Origin: Aureispira sp. CCB-QB1
GTDB taxonomy: Bacteria; Bacteroidota; Bacteroidia; Chitinophagales; Saprospiraceae
Assembly (NCBI RefSeq): GCF_000724545.1
Contig: NZ_JHBV01000016.1
Span: 310,001-374,000, forward strand
DNA: 64,000 bases
Reading direction: 5' to 3'
Notes under the pieces: generated by a model
What the model was told of the DNA's origin: nothing
The model's input: only the letters and a program-made list of their open reading frames with translations
Database searches by the model: none
Shown: piece by piece, positions 8,012 to 16,806 of the stretch
Numbering within the stretch: position 1 is the stretch's first letter
How the letters are laid out: the number at the start of each line of letters is the position of its first letter
Made by a program: the position numbers and the translations under genes

Positions 8012-10798
8012 TTAATGCGCTTCAAGCCAATTGGCACCAGTATCCATTCCAACCAAAATAGGTACTTCTAATCCTGGCAATGCATTTTTCATATGCTCAT
8101 CAATCAAGGCTTTGGCTTGCTCTAACTCGTTGAGTGGAACATCAAAAATCAACTCATCGTGTACTTGTGAGGTCATCTTAGTTTTTAAACCTGCGTCTTG
8201 TATTGCTTTATGAATTTTGATCATTGCCAATTTAATCATATCTGCCGCAGATCCTTGAATTGGCGTATTAATAGCATTTCGTTCGGCATGAGAACGCATC
8301 ATAGAATTTTGAGAATTCAAGTCTCTCAAGGTACGGCGTCTACCTTTTAACGTTGTTACATAACCGTCTATTCTAGCTTGGGCCACGACGTTTTCCATAT
8401 AATTTTTCAGCCCTTCGTACTCATTAAAATACTGACTAATCAAAGCCTGTGCCTCGGAGCGTTTGATGCCTAAATTTTTAGACAAGTTCGTTGCTCCTGC
8501 ACCATAAATGATACTAAAGTTAACTGTTTTGGCATTGTAACGCTGCTCTTTGGTTACCTCATCCAATGACACATCATAAATTCTAGCAGCAGTAGCTTGA
8601 TGAATGTCCAAACCATCTTGAAAAGCTTGAATCATAGCCTTATCGCCACTAATTTCGGCAACTAAACGCAATTCAATTTGAGAATAATCCGCTGCCAATA
8701 AAATATGTTGCTGATCTTTAGGAATAAATGCTTTTCGCACCTCTCTTCCTCGTTCAGAACGAATTGGAATATTTTGCAAATTGGGGTTTTGTGAGCTCAA
8801 TCGACCCGTTGCAGTCAAGGCTTGATTGAACGAACTGTGTATCCGTCCTGTTTTCTTGCTCACTAATTTCGGCAACGCATCTACATAAGTAGATTTTAGT
8901 TTTGCCATAGATCGATAAGTCAACAAATCAGCAACAATTTCATGTTCTTGTGCTAGTTCAGACAATTTTTCCTCATTGGTTGAAAACTGTCCTGTTTTTG
9001 TTTTCTTCCAACGGTAAGGAATTTCCAACTTACCAAACAAAACCTCTCCTACTTGTTTGGGAGAATCTAGATTAAATGTATTGAGCCCCGCCGCATCAAA
9101 TATTTTCTTCTTAATATCAGCAATTTCTTGATCTAATACTTTGGAGTAATCTTTTAAAAATGCGACATCCAAATTCACACCATTGTACTCGATTTCAACC
9201 AAAACATCAATTAATGGCTCTTCTATTTCGTTGTACAGCTGAAGCAAGTCTCCTTCCAACAACTTATCCAACTCCAATTTGATTTGTAGGGTAATATCAG
9301 CATCCTCTCCAGCATATTCTTTAATTTTTTCGGGTGCGACATCACGCATAGACAACTGATTTTTGCCTTTTTTACCGATCAATGTCTCAATTGCTACAGG
9401 AGAATAATTTAAGTACGTTTCTGACAAATACGTTAGGTTGTGTCTATTTTCTGGTTCCAATACATAGTGCATCAACATTGTATCCCAGTACTTTCCTTTC
9501 ACCTCTACCCCGTACCATTTCAACATCAAAACATCGTATTTGATATTTTGTCCTATCTTATCAATTTCAGGATTTTCAAAAAGGATTTTAAACTCAGCAA
9601 TAATGCCTCTCGCTTCCTCTTGATTTTCAGGAATAGGTACATAATACGCTTCATGAGGTTTAACCGCAAAAGCAATTCCCACTAATTCTGCTTCACTCAC
9701 ATTCAATCCTGTTGTTTCTGTATCAAAACAAAACCCTTTTTCCGTTCCAAGCAAAGCAATTAATGCAGCACGCTGTTCAGCTGTTTCAACCAAGTGATAT
9801 TGATGTTCTACATTAGCAATATGCTTATCAGCGATACTGCCAACTTTCGCAGGTGCTTTTTTTGTAGATGATTTTTTAGCTACTACATTTCCAAAAAGAT
9901 CCGTTTGTTTTCCTTCTGTACTCGAAGCAGAGGCTCCAATAATACGCTTCATCAATGTTCTAAATTCCAATTCAGCGAATAGTTCTTTTAGAGCATCTCT
10001 ATTAAAGTCTTCTACTTTGTATCGCTCCGCATCAAATTGAATGGGACAGTTCGTGTCAATAGTTGCCAACTGCTTAGACAATAAAGCATCTTCTCTCCCT
10101 GCCTCTACTTTTTCTTTTTGTTTTCCTTTTAATTTATCTGTATTGGCTAAGATACCTTCAATAGAATCAAATTCTGCGAGTAGTTTCACGGCAGTTTTAG
10201 CCCCAACACCTTTAATACCTGGAATATTATCCACAGCATCTCCTTGCAATCCCAAGATATCAATAACTTGATCCACTCGTTTGATTTGCCATTTTTCCAA
10301 GACTTCTTTTTCGCCTAAAACACTCACAGCATTCCCCATTCTGGCAGGTTTGTACAAAAACACCTTGTCCGATACCAATTGGGCATAATCCTTATCTGGC
10401 GTCATCATATACACTTCAAAACCCTCCTTTTCAGCCTGTTTGGCCAACGTCCCAATTACATCGTCTGCCTCGTACCCTTCACAGAATGCCACAGGAATAT
10501 TAAAAGCCTCTATAATTTTTTTGATATAAGGAATAGCTGTTGTAATATCTTCAGGTTGCTTTTCTCGATTGGCTTTATATTCTACATACATTTCATGTCT
10601 AAATGTAGGACCAGGCAAATCAAAGACCACTGCAATATGACTTGGTTTTTCTTTTTTGAGCACATCCCACAATGTATTTGTAAATCCCGTAATAGCGGAA
10701 ACATTCAAACCTTTTGAGTTGATCAATGGTCTGCTAATAAATGCAAAATGAGCTCGGTATATTAATGCAAAAGCATCTAGTAAAAATAATTTTTTCAT
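8012..10798 (-). CDS. polA: DNA polymerase I
   Basis: 928 residues, full length. Domains in order: 5'-3' exonuclease (1 to about 290, with FDLPGPTFRHEMYVEYKANR and GVGAKTAVKLL), 3'-5' proofreading exonuclease (about 335-520, with FDTETTGLN and conserved Asp residues), and family A polymerase (about 560-928, with DYSQIELR near 703, the O-helix region KTVNFSIIYG, and QVHDELIFDVP near 882). It acts in Okazaki fragment processing and repair synthesis. All three active sites look intact. It is convergent with the preceding plus-strand gene and has its own 277-bp upstream region. Confidence 0.98.
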   Translation of the reverse strand: MKKLFLLDAFALIYRAHFAFISRPLINSKGLNVSAITGFTNTLWDVLKKEKPSHIAVVFDLPGPTFRHEMYVEYKANREKQPEDITTAIPYIKKIIEAFNIPVAFCEGYEADDVIGTLAKQAEKEGFEVYMMTPDKDYAQLVSDKVFLYKPARMGNAVSVLGEKEVLEKWQIKRVDQVIDILGLQGDAVDNIPGIKGVGAKTAVKLLAEFDSIEGILANTDKLKGKQKEKVEAGREDALLSKQLATIDTNCPIQFDAERYKVEDFNRDALKELFAELEFRTLMKRIIGASASSTEGKQTDLFGNVVAKKSSTKKAPAKVGSIADKHIANVEHQYHLVETAEQRAALIALLGTEKGFCFDTETTGLNVSEAELVGIAFAVKPHEAYYVPIPENQEEARGIIAEFKILFENPEIDKIGQNIKYDVLMLKWYGVEVKGKYWDTMLMHYVLEPENRHNLTYLSETYLNYSPVAIETLIGKKGKNQLSMRDVAPEKIKEYAGEDADITLQIKLELDKLLEGDLLQLYNEIEEPLIDVLVEIEYNGVNLDVAFLKDYSKVLDQEIADIKKKIFDAAGLNTFNLDSPKQVGEVLFGKLEIPYRWKKTKTGQFSTNEEKLSELAQEHEIVADLLTYRSMAKLKSTYVDALPKLVSKKTGRIHSSFNQALTATGRLSSQNPNLQNIPIRSERGREVRKAFIPKDQQHILLAADYSQIELRLVAEISGDKAMIQAFQDGLDIHQATAARIYDVSLDEVTKEQRYNAKTVNFSIIYGAGATNLSKNLGIKRSEAQALISQYFNEYEGLKNYMENVVAQARIDGYVTTLKGRRRTLRDLNSQNSMMRSHAERNAINTPIQGSAADMIKLAMIKIHKAIQDAGLKTKMTSQVHDELIFDVPLNELEQAKALIDEHMKNALPGLEVPILVGMDTGANWLEAH

Positions 10799-11075
10799 AA
10801 AAATATAGGCATTTTTTTGTTGCCGTAATCTATTCCGTGTCCTTAATAGGATGAAACCTAACGTTTTTAAATTTTAGCAAAAGTACAAAAAAAGTAAGCA
10901 AAGACGCTATTAATTTACAGTCCATTCTTTACGAAAAAGAACAGAGGCTCTATTCAAAGATATTGCTTTAATCTATAAGCAAATTTAATTCTAGCTAGTC
11001 CTTGATTGCTCTTCTGATAAAAGTAATTTTCGATTGCTTATCAATTATTTTAGAATCACTATACTAGATTTCGAT

Positions 11076-13943
11076 CTACCGAACCAAATTAATCAACACT
11101 TGATAATCATCGTATTTTGCATTTCCACCCTTCATTTCCAAAAGATCCATAAATTCAGAAGGATCCATTGCATTTTGGCTAATTAACTCTTCCAATTCTT
11201 CATGTGTTAGTTCGGTTCGAACTTCAATTTCGCCTGCTGCAATTTGCTTCATTCGCCACTGGTATGTTTTCTCGATGCAATCCCAAATCTTTTGATGAAC
11301 CGCTCTAAAATCTACGTCTTGTGCAACTACTTCTGCATTCTTAAAAGCTATGTTATTCCTAGCAATGATTTTTCCAGACTCGATAATAAAATAGGCGGTA
11401 TGCGCCCATCCTTCGTGTCGTTCCAACAATTTTGAATAAATAACCAATTGCAAATCCTCCCCATTTCTCAACTGTTCTTTTCGATAGGTTGCTCCACCCC
11501 ACTTCAAATCAACAATTGCCTTCTCGTAAGACGTTCCTTTTTTTCGTTGCAACACCAAATCAACCACACCTTTTAATTCTTGTGTAGCTACTTTGCCACT
11601 AATTGGAAGTTCTGTATCTACTATTGTCCAACCATTTTCTTGAATAGCAAAAACCAAAGCCCAAGCAGCTTGCTTAATTCGATTCGTCAAACCAATTCGC
11701 TCTGCCTCTTGCCCATACATTAATAAGACCGCTCCTTCTCGTTCAAACAAGTCGGATATATGCCCTTCTACCCACTCTACCACTTCCTCTTTTGACCAAG
11801 TTTTTTCTGAAGTTTTGATGGTATTAAAAAGCCCTTCAAAAACGCTGTGTGCTATATTTCCTTTTAAGATACGATCTTTGACAACGCTAAGCATGGATGA
11901 CTTTTTGAACTTCACTTGATAGCGAAAAATCCATTGATAAGGATAATACAACAAAGAATCCAAGCTAGAGTAGGATTCCGTTTCGGTTTGTTGAATGTTT
12001 TTATCACTTGGGATATAAAAATAAGGCTTGGGATGCCCTAACACATTTGGCATCAAAGAAATAAATCCAGGTAAAGTATAAAACTGTCCTAAAAATTGAA
12101 TATTCTCTTGTGTGTCTAAGTTAACAATGATTCGACTCAAGTCGTTTTCACCCAAAGCAGCACACAAATCCCCCCACAAAGGGTGTGGTAGTTGTTCTTT
12201 ACCTTCTATATATTGAGGCATTACCAAAATCAACCGCCTTTGTGTTCGCAACACGACCTGCATGCGTTGCCAAAGCAACCTAAGATTTTCTTCCGATGGC
12301 GTTTCGATTGGCACATCTTCCTTTTCCAAATACGTGCGTTCCTTTCGATACCATCGTGCAAAACCTGTTTCCCGTTCTATATCTACAAAGTTCCACCAAA
12401 ACACATCTTCTGTCGGTCGAACAACGGCACTTCCCTTGTAAACATAAGGCAAATGCCCAACTTCTTCTGATCGAAATCGAATAGCGGCCGGTTCGTTAAT
12501 TGTTCTGACCAAGCGTTCCAATCTTAGATTGGATAAATGCGTATCATTCTCAGGCAAAGCTTCTAATACCTGTACGATATTATTTGATTGAATTCGCAAG
12601 CCTTCCAAGGCAGGTAGTCCATTCTGTAAATCTTCCTTGTAACGCTCAATTTCTTGAATTTTATTGTGGGGAGTACTAGGACTATCTAGTTTTTTTTGAA
12701 GGCTTTCGATCAATTTTTTGTGTTCATCTTCCTGCTTTCTCGCCCAAATAGACACATATCGGTACAAATCAATTACCTCTGATTTGGGAACAGCTTTAGT
12801 CGTGTCGTAGCGTCGTCTAGTAAACCAAAAGCGATACTCCTCTTGCGCTTTTTCTTTTTCTTCCTCTAAAGCCGCTCGATTTTCTGGATTTTCTTGTATT
12901 TTTTCATCATAATAATCAAAAAATTGACGCACCATGGCATTCCATGCCCCACTAAATAAACCTGGTTTTTGAGCCATAATTTTAGCAATACCTCTTGCTA
13001 AAGCAGGGTGAATAGGTGTATTGGGCAAAGAGACGAACTCCAATATTTTGTAGGGATTAATTGGACGCCACAAGAAGGTGCTTACTAATTTTAAAATTTG
13101 CAAAGTTGGTCGTGCAATAGAAGCAGATAAAATCCCCAAACTTGGTAGCCCTTCTTCAACCAAAGTATTGTCTAAGGTTCTATTTTTATCTGGAATCAAA
13201 CAAACAGGTCGATAAGAAGGATTTTCAACAAAGACTTTCGCCCAATATTCTGCGGCATATGTTTCTCGCTTGGCTTGAATAATAATTAAAGAGCCATCTG
13301 CTTTTACCTGATTTCGCTGGTAAGGTTCTTTTAATAAAGCTTTTTGAAAGGTTTGTAAATCACCTGCCTCTTTTGCTATTGAATGCTTTAACTCTATTAA
13401 ATCAATGCCTGTATTTTGCAGTGTTCCCAACAGTTCTTGCAAATGTGGCGGCAACAAGTACAACGGTTCATTCAAGTAAATTTTATCCACAGGCAAAGGC
13501 AGTATATTTACAAAATGTAAAACTCGACGAAAACGCTCTGCGAAACCATCAAAAAGAGCTGTTGGCTCTCCATTTTGGACTAAGTTTTCAATCTCCACTA
13601 ATGTCCGAAGTCGAGTGGGCATATCTTTTTGATATGCAAAGTCCCACCCATTTATCAATAATTCATCCCGCCGTTGCAACAAAGCAATGGCTGTTGCCAT
13701 ATTATCTGCTTCAAAAGAAGCTCGGTAAAAAGCATTTGGGTTTAATTCCAGATGCACCGTCAATATTTGGCGATATTGCTCATACCTCAAATAGTCGTGA
13801 CGTTCTGGATAACTAATTCCTAAATGTTTTTCTAGATAAGTAATTAGACTATTACTATTACAACACAAGTCGACCTCTTCCGGTATTTTGATATAAGTTG
13901 GAAAGGTTCTTTCCTCTATTTCTAATCCAAATTGTATAATCAT
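11076..13943 (-). CDS. AddB-like protein with C-terminal PD-(D/E)XK (RecB-family) nuclease domain
   Basis: 955 residues. The C-terminal part shows a RecB-type nuclease: GNIAHSVFEG near residue 688 (the GxxxH motif), KGVVDLVLQ followed by AIVDLKWGG near 809 (D and DxK), and LQLVIYSKLL (QxxxY). The long N-terminal region lacks a recognisable Walker A and looks like the degenerate helicase-like part of AddB/RexB proteins, which work with an AddA helicase-nuclease in double-strand-break resection. No AddA partner lies in this window. It could also be a stand-alone PD-(D/E)XK protein. Transcribed alone; the region upstream holds a MITE-like element. Confidence 0.8.
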   Translation of the reverse strand: MIIQFGLEIEERTFPTYIKIPEEVDLCCNSNSLITYLEKHLGISYPERHDYLRYEQYRQILTVHLELNPNAFYRASFEADNMATAIALLQRRDELLINGWDFAYQKDMPTRLRTLVEIENLVQNGEPTALFDGFAERFRRVLHFVNILPLPVDKIYLNEPLYLLPPHLQELLGTLQNTGIDLIELKHSIAKEAGDLQTFQKALLKEPYQRNQVKADGSLIIIQAKRETYAAEYWAKVFVENPSYRPVCLIPDKNRTLDNTLVEEGLPSLGILSASIARPTLQILKLVSTFLWRPINPYKILEFVSLPNTPIHPALARGIAKIMAQKPGLFSGAWNAMVRQFFDYYDEKIQENPENRAALEEEKEKAQEEYRFWFTRRRYDTTKAVPKSEVIDLYRYVSIWARKQEDEHKKLIESLQKKLDSPSTPHNKIQEIERYKEDLQNGLPALEGLRIQSNNIVQVLEALPENDTHLSNLRLERLVRTINEPAAIRFRSEEVGHLPYVYKGSAVVRPTEDVFWWNFVDIERETGFARWYRKERTYLEKEDVPIETPSEENLRLLWQRMQVVLRTQRRLILVMPQYIEGKEQLPHPLWGDLCAALGENDLSRIIVNLDTQENIQFLGQFYTLPGFISLMPNVLGHPKPYFYIPSDKNIQQTETESYSSLDSLLYYPYQWIFRYQVKFKKSSMLSVVKDRILKGNIAHSVFEGLFNTIKTSEKTWSKEEVVEWVEGHISDLFEREGAVLLMYGQEAERIGLTNRIKQAAWALVFAIQENGWTIVDTELPISGKVATQELKGVVDLVLQRKKGTSYEKAIVDLKWGGATYRKEQLRNGEDLQLVIYSKLLERHEGWAHTAYFIIESGKIIARNNIAFKNAEVVAQDVDFRAVHQKIWDCIEKTYQWRMKQIAAGEIEVRTELTHEELEELISQNAMDPSEFMDLLEMKGGNAKYDDYQVLINLVR

Positions 13944-14023
13944 GTTGAATATTTACTCTAATCTGCCGAAATCACGTTTAATTCTAATTGAATGTTTATT
14001 GTTTTTGAACGATTACTTAATAT

Positions 14024-14224
14024 AGTAGTTCGTTGATTAGTTCGCTACGCTCATGAGGGCGCAAGCTTAGTTTTTTACTTTTTTACCAAAAAGATAAAAA
14101 AGCACATTTATATTAGTTTGATAATCAAAATTTTAACATAAAACACAACAAAGACACAACTTGCTGATTATCAAACTAATAAAGTTTAGCTTCGCTGCTA
14201 CTGCGTGGTTTCAACGAACTATTG
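14024..14224. mobile_element. MITE-like dispersed element, copy 1
   Basis: About 201 bp, non-coding. It has near-terminal inverted repeats TAGTTCGTTGA (14026-14036) and TCAACGAACTA (14211-14221), a perfect match of 11 bp. An internal 17-bp perfect inverted repeat (14111-14127 with 14165-14181) is built on TATTAGTTTGATAATCA. The flanks carry a possible 7-bp target duplication TTAATAT (14017-14023 and 14225-14231). A second copy lies at 40129-40308 and is nearly identical over the first 105 bp. No transposase is encoded. Confidence 0.7.
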
Positions 14225-14728
14225 TTAATATCAATAGACTCATTTCATTAGACTACAAAACAAAAGTCTTTTGATTCTTATCCAACTACATTACTCCATT
14301 AAAAAATCAACGGAGTATTACAACTAGAAACACCCAATAAATTTAAGCACAAATAACTTGTACTTTAGCTGTTAACTTCTCCAAACAGTTTGAAGAATGT
14401 TTCTCAAACCTCTATACATCACATTTGCCAAACATGAAGGTAAACAATCCTACTTCATTCTCCAATCAAGTTTCTATTTTTGAGTATTCTGATTATAGAC
14501 TGTTGTCTAATTCATCAAAGAACTAACCTTCCAATGCCTCAAAAATAAGTTGAAGCTATTAAAATAACAAAGGCGCAAGCCTCCTTAACTTGCGCCATTT
14601 AACTGGGTTAATAGATCATTTTTAGTAGAGAAGTAAGTAAAAATGGCTAACAGTTAGCAAAGTAGCACGGAAAATTAATAACTGTTGACCATTTTAGTCT
14701 TATTCCGTTAGTATACTATAGCATACTA
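14225..14728. other. Gene-free interval after the MITE
   Basis: About 500 bp without a convincing gene in any frame. It holds a rho-independent terminator (14572-14596) and a short palindrome GCTAAC-A-GTTAGC at 14646-14658. It may be the remnant of a lost gene; nothing recognisable remains. Confidence 0.5.
14572..14596 (-). terminator. Intrinsic terminator for the 14729-15343 gene
   Basis: GGCGCAAG (14572-14579) and CTTGCGCC (14589-14596) form an 8-bp GC-rich stem with a 9-base loop. On the minus strand it is followed by TTTGTTATTTT. Confidence 0.65.
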
Positions 14729-15343
14729 TCAAGAACACTTTCTATTGTGAAATCCAATGGGCAGTACTTCCGTTTCAACTTGTTGAAACATTTCGTCCTT
14801 TAGGTATTTAAACTCATCTATGTTCACAATATTTTGGTTCTTTAGCCAATCTAGATTATGCATTTTTTGGTCGTAACAGTCTACGCAATCCCAATATTTT
14901 TCAACTAAAAATATTTTGCGTTGCTCTAACAATTCAGTAATAAATTCATCTGCTTGTTTTTTATAATTGGCATCTCTAAAAAAGCCAATAGAGCCATTTT
15001 CTATCGTATCTAAGTATAAAATTTCTTGTGCATTTCTATAAACAATATAAAATAAGAGACTAGACATAGCTACTCCTAGAATTGGTGCAAAAAGATTCGT
15101 AACGCTGCCTGTTCCATAACCTATAAAATTTGCCATAGACAACCAAAACAAAATAGAAGCCGCTACAAACAAAATATAATTAGGTTGGCGCCTAGTCCTT
15201 CGTTCGCCAATAATATCTTCATACCTCAACTCTACTTCATAACCACTCAATAAACCCATCTCCTTAAAATGTAGAATTCCATCATCTAATCTAAATTCTT
15301 TTTCTTTCCATAATCTTTTTTGAACCATTTTACGAGTCTCCAT
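14729..15343 (-). CDS. Hypothetical membrane protein with two transmembrane helices
   Basis: 204 residues from the ATG at 15343; a TTG six bases upstream is the only alternative. Not recognised. An N-terminal cytoplasmic-like segment (1-60, with a beta-rich DDGILHFKE / YEDIIGERR part resembling a PH-like fold) is followed by two adjacent transmembrane helices (about 61-80 and 88-108). The soluble tail (110-204) has Cys-x2-Cys (WDCVDCYD) and ends in KCS. The arrangement resembles small bacterial PH-domain membrane proteins, but this is only a guess. It is monocistronic, with a terminator downstream. Confidence 0.65.
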   Translation of the reverse strand: METRKMVQKRLWKEKEFRLDDGILHFKEMGLLSGYEVELRYEDIIGERRTRRQPNYILFVAASILFWLSMANFIGYGTGSVTNLFAPILGVAMSSLLFYIVYRNAQEILYLDTIENGSIGFFRDANYKKQADEFITELLEQRKIFLVEKYWDCVDCYDQKMHNLDWLKNQNIVNIDEFKYLKDEMFQQVETEVLPIGFHNRKCS

Positions 15344-15541
15344 TGTCAAGATTTTTATTTGTAGTAATAGATAGTATCTCTGCCAATATTTCTATTTGTT
15401 TATTGTTAGTATAGTATACGTTTTTTGAAAAATTTTGTTTCAACAAAAAGATGCAAAATTTAACAAAATAAAACTTTTTTGTTTACAAAAAAAACAAAAA
15501 TCTATCAACCACCTCATTAAAACACTTTCTTGTTTTAAAAA

Positions 15542-15574
15542 AAAGTGAGCCAACACAATCTGTTGACTCACTTT
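15542..15574 (-). terminator. Intrinsic terminator after the second gldN
   Basis: AAAGTGAG-C-CAACA (15542-15555) pairs with TGTTG-A-CTCACTTT (15561-15574), with a 5-base loop and one mismatch. On the minus strand a run of eight T follows. It lies 44 bp after the stop of the gldN paralogue. Confidence 0.85.
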
Positions 15575-15617
15575 AATAATAAAAACGCTAATTTTTATGT
15601 AAGAGGTTATTTTACTT

Positions 15618-16484
15618 TTAGTACGTCCAAAGATCGTGTTCAAAATGAAAAATCCCTTCTTTTATTTTATCAGACTCCAATAATACAGCCATTGGTTCGT
15701 TCTTATAATCTTTAATTCTACGATCGTATACGTTAGACTCTTTGGTAATGTAGCCTGAGAACATACGAGCTTCAAAAATATCTTCCCAACTCATACGAGC
15801 AGCGTCATTTTCTGTATTAAACGCCTCTGTGCGTGCTAAGGTCTCTCTTAATTCTGGGTAATATGCCCAAAACATAGGTCCTGAATTTAAATAGTTTCCA
15901 TTGTCATCTCTACGATCTATAATTGGAGCAATTCCCAAAATTCGAACATCCATACTTGAGGTTTCTTCATCAAAGAAATAAACTTCCTTGATACGATATT
16001 TCGTGATGTCTTCCCAATTTAATTCATTGCGAACAATTACGGTTTCTTCTGTAAAATCTTCTGGTCTAAAAATAATTGTTGTATCAATAGAAACGCCTAT
16101 TGTTTCTGCTTCGGCTTGAGTCATTGGTGTAGAAAATTCACTACCAAAAGAATGGTGATACAAGGTGATGTCTCCTGATTTTCCTGCTTCAATCAAGATA
16201 TTGATAAATGGAGCTTGTTCATTTCTAAAAATATGGTTTCGCTTTTCACGTGTATCAATCAATCTCCAAACACGTTTTTCCCAAAATACATCCTTTTCAT
16301 GGATATAGTCGTATGGCAACACTTGTTTTTCTTTGTGCAGGTAACGATCATAAAAACCATCTCTAGGACTTGCTTTTTCTATATTTCCTGATTCTGTTAC
16401 ATTGTTATTCTGCGCAAAAGTTGTTGTCCCAACTAAAAAACAAAAGCTCCATACAAAAGCAGACATTATTTTTTTCGTCATCAT
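15618..16484 (-). CDS. GldN/PorN family protein, second copy
   Basis: 288 residues with a Sec signal peptide (cleavage near TTFAQ). It is homologous over its whole length to the GldN at 24857-25738. Shared blocks include KASPRDGFYDRYL, EKDVFWEKRVWRLIDTREK, YRIKEVYFFDEETS, ILGIAPIIDRR, NSGPMFWAYYPELR and the C-terminal FHFEHDLW. GldN/PorN forms the outer-membrane-associated periplasmic ring with the lipoprotein GldK/PorK in the T9SS. The paralogue has its own promoter (16563-16590) of the T9SS type and its own terminator, and lies 8 kb from the main locus, separated by the oppositely oriented photolyase cassette. It may form an alternative ring with GldM2. Confidence 0.92.
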   Translation of the reverse strand: MMTKKIMSAFVWSFCFLVGTTTFAQNNNVTESGNIEKASPRDGFYDRYLHKEKQVLPYDYIHEKDVFWEKRVWRLIDTREKRNHIFRNEQAPFINILIEAGKSGDITLYHHSFGSEFSTPMTQAEAETIGVSIDTTIIFRPEDFTEETVIVRNELNWEDITKYRIKEVYFFDEETSSMDVRILGIAPIIDRRDDNGNYLNSGPMFWAYYPELRETLARTEAFNTENDAARMSWEDIFEARMFSGYITKESNVYDRRIKDYKNEPMAVLLESDKIKEGIFHFEHDLWTY

Positions 16485-16562
16485 TTTTTTTCAATTTTAA
16501 TTATTAACTAATCAAAAGTGTTGGAGTAAAAGGCAAAGAAACTCGTTAGCACTCTTTGTAGT

Positions 16563-16590
16563 CATAATTACCAAGCTTCAAAAGGTTACA
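16563..16590 (-). promoter_or_regulatory. Shared T9SS-type promoter motif upstream of gldN2
   Basis: On the minus strand: TGTAAC (16590-16585), 16 bases, then ATTATG (16568-16563). It lies 78 bp upstream of the gldN2 start. Same TGTAACCTTT core and same spacing as at 24723-24750, 27580-27607 (TGTAACTTTA there), 28361-28388 and 31576-31603. Confidence 0.6.
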
Positions 16591-16806
16591 ATTATTCAAT
16601 TTATTTTTTTTAGTTTTTAAAATAAAACGCTTAGTGACAACTCTATTTCTTGATTCTGAATACGTTCTATTTCTTCAAGCCTTAATCTATTAAAGCTTTA
16701 TAGGCATATATATAGTATTGTGATAATCAAAATCAATGAGCATCTTTAAATTGATTGATTTTTAATTCGGTAATTAAAAAATTAGTGTGAACATTATTGT
16801 ACAACA

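Noticed and set aside
13373-13816. 147-codon plus-strand frame inside the AddB-like gene
   Set aside because: Fully antisense to a gene with clear domains; a codon-composition shadow.
15440-15643. Minus-strand frame of 67 codons
   Set aside because: It overlaps the end of gldN2 and the terminator hairpin at 15542-15574 and has a low-complexity product.
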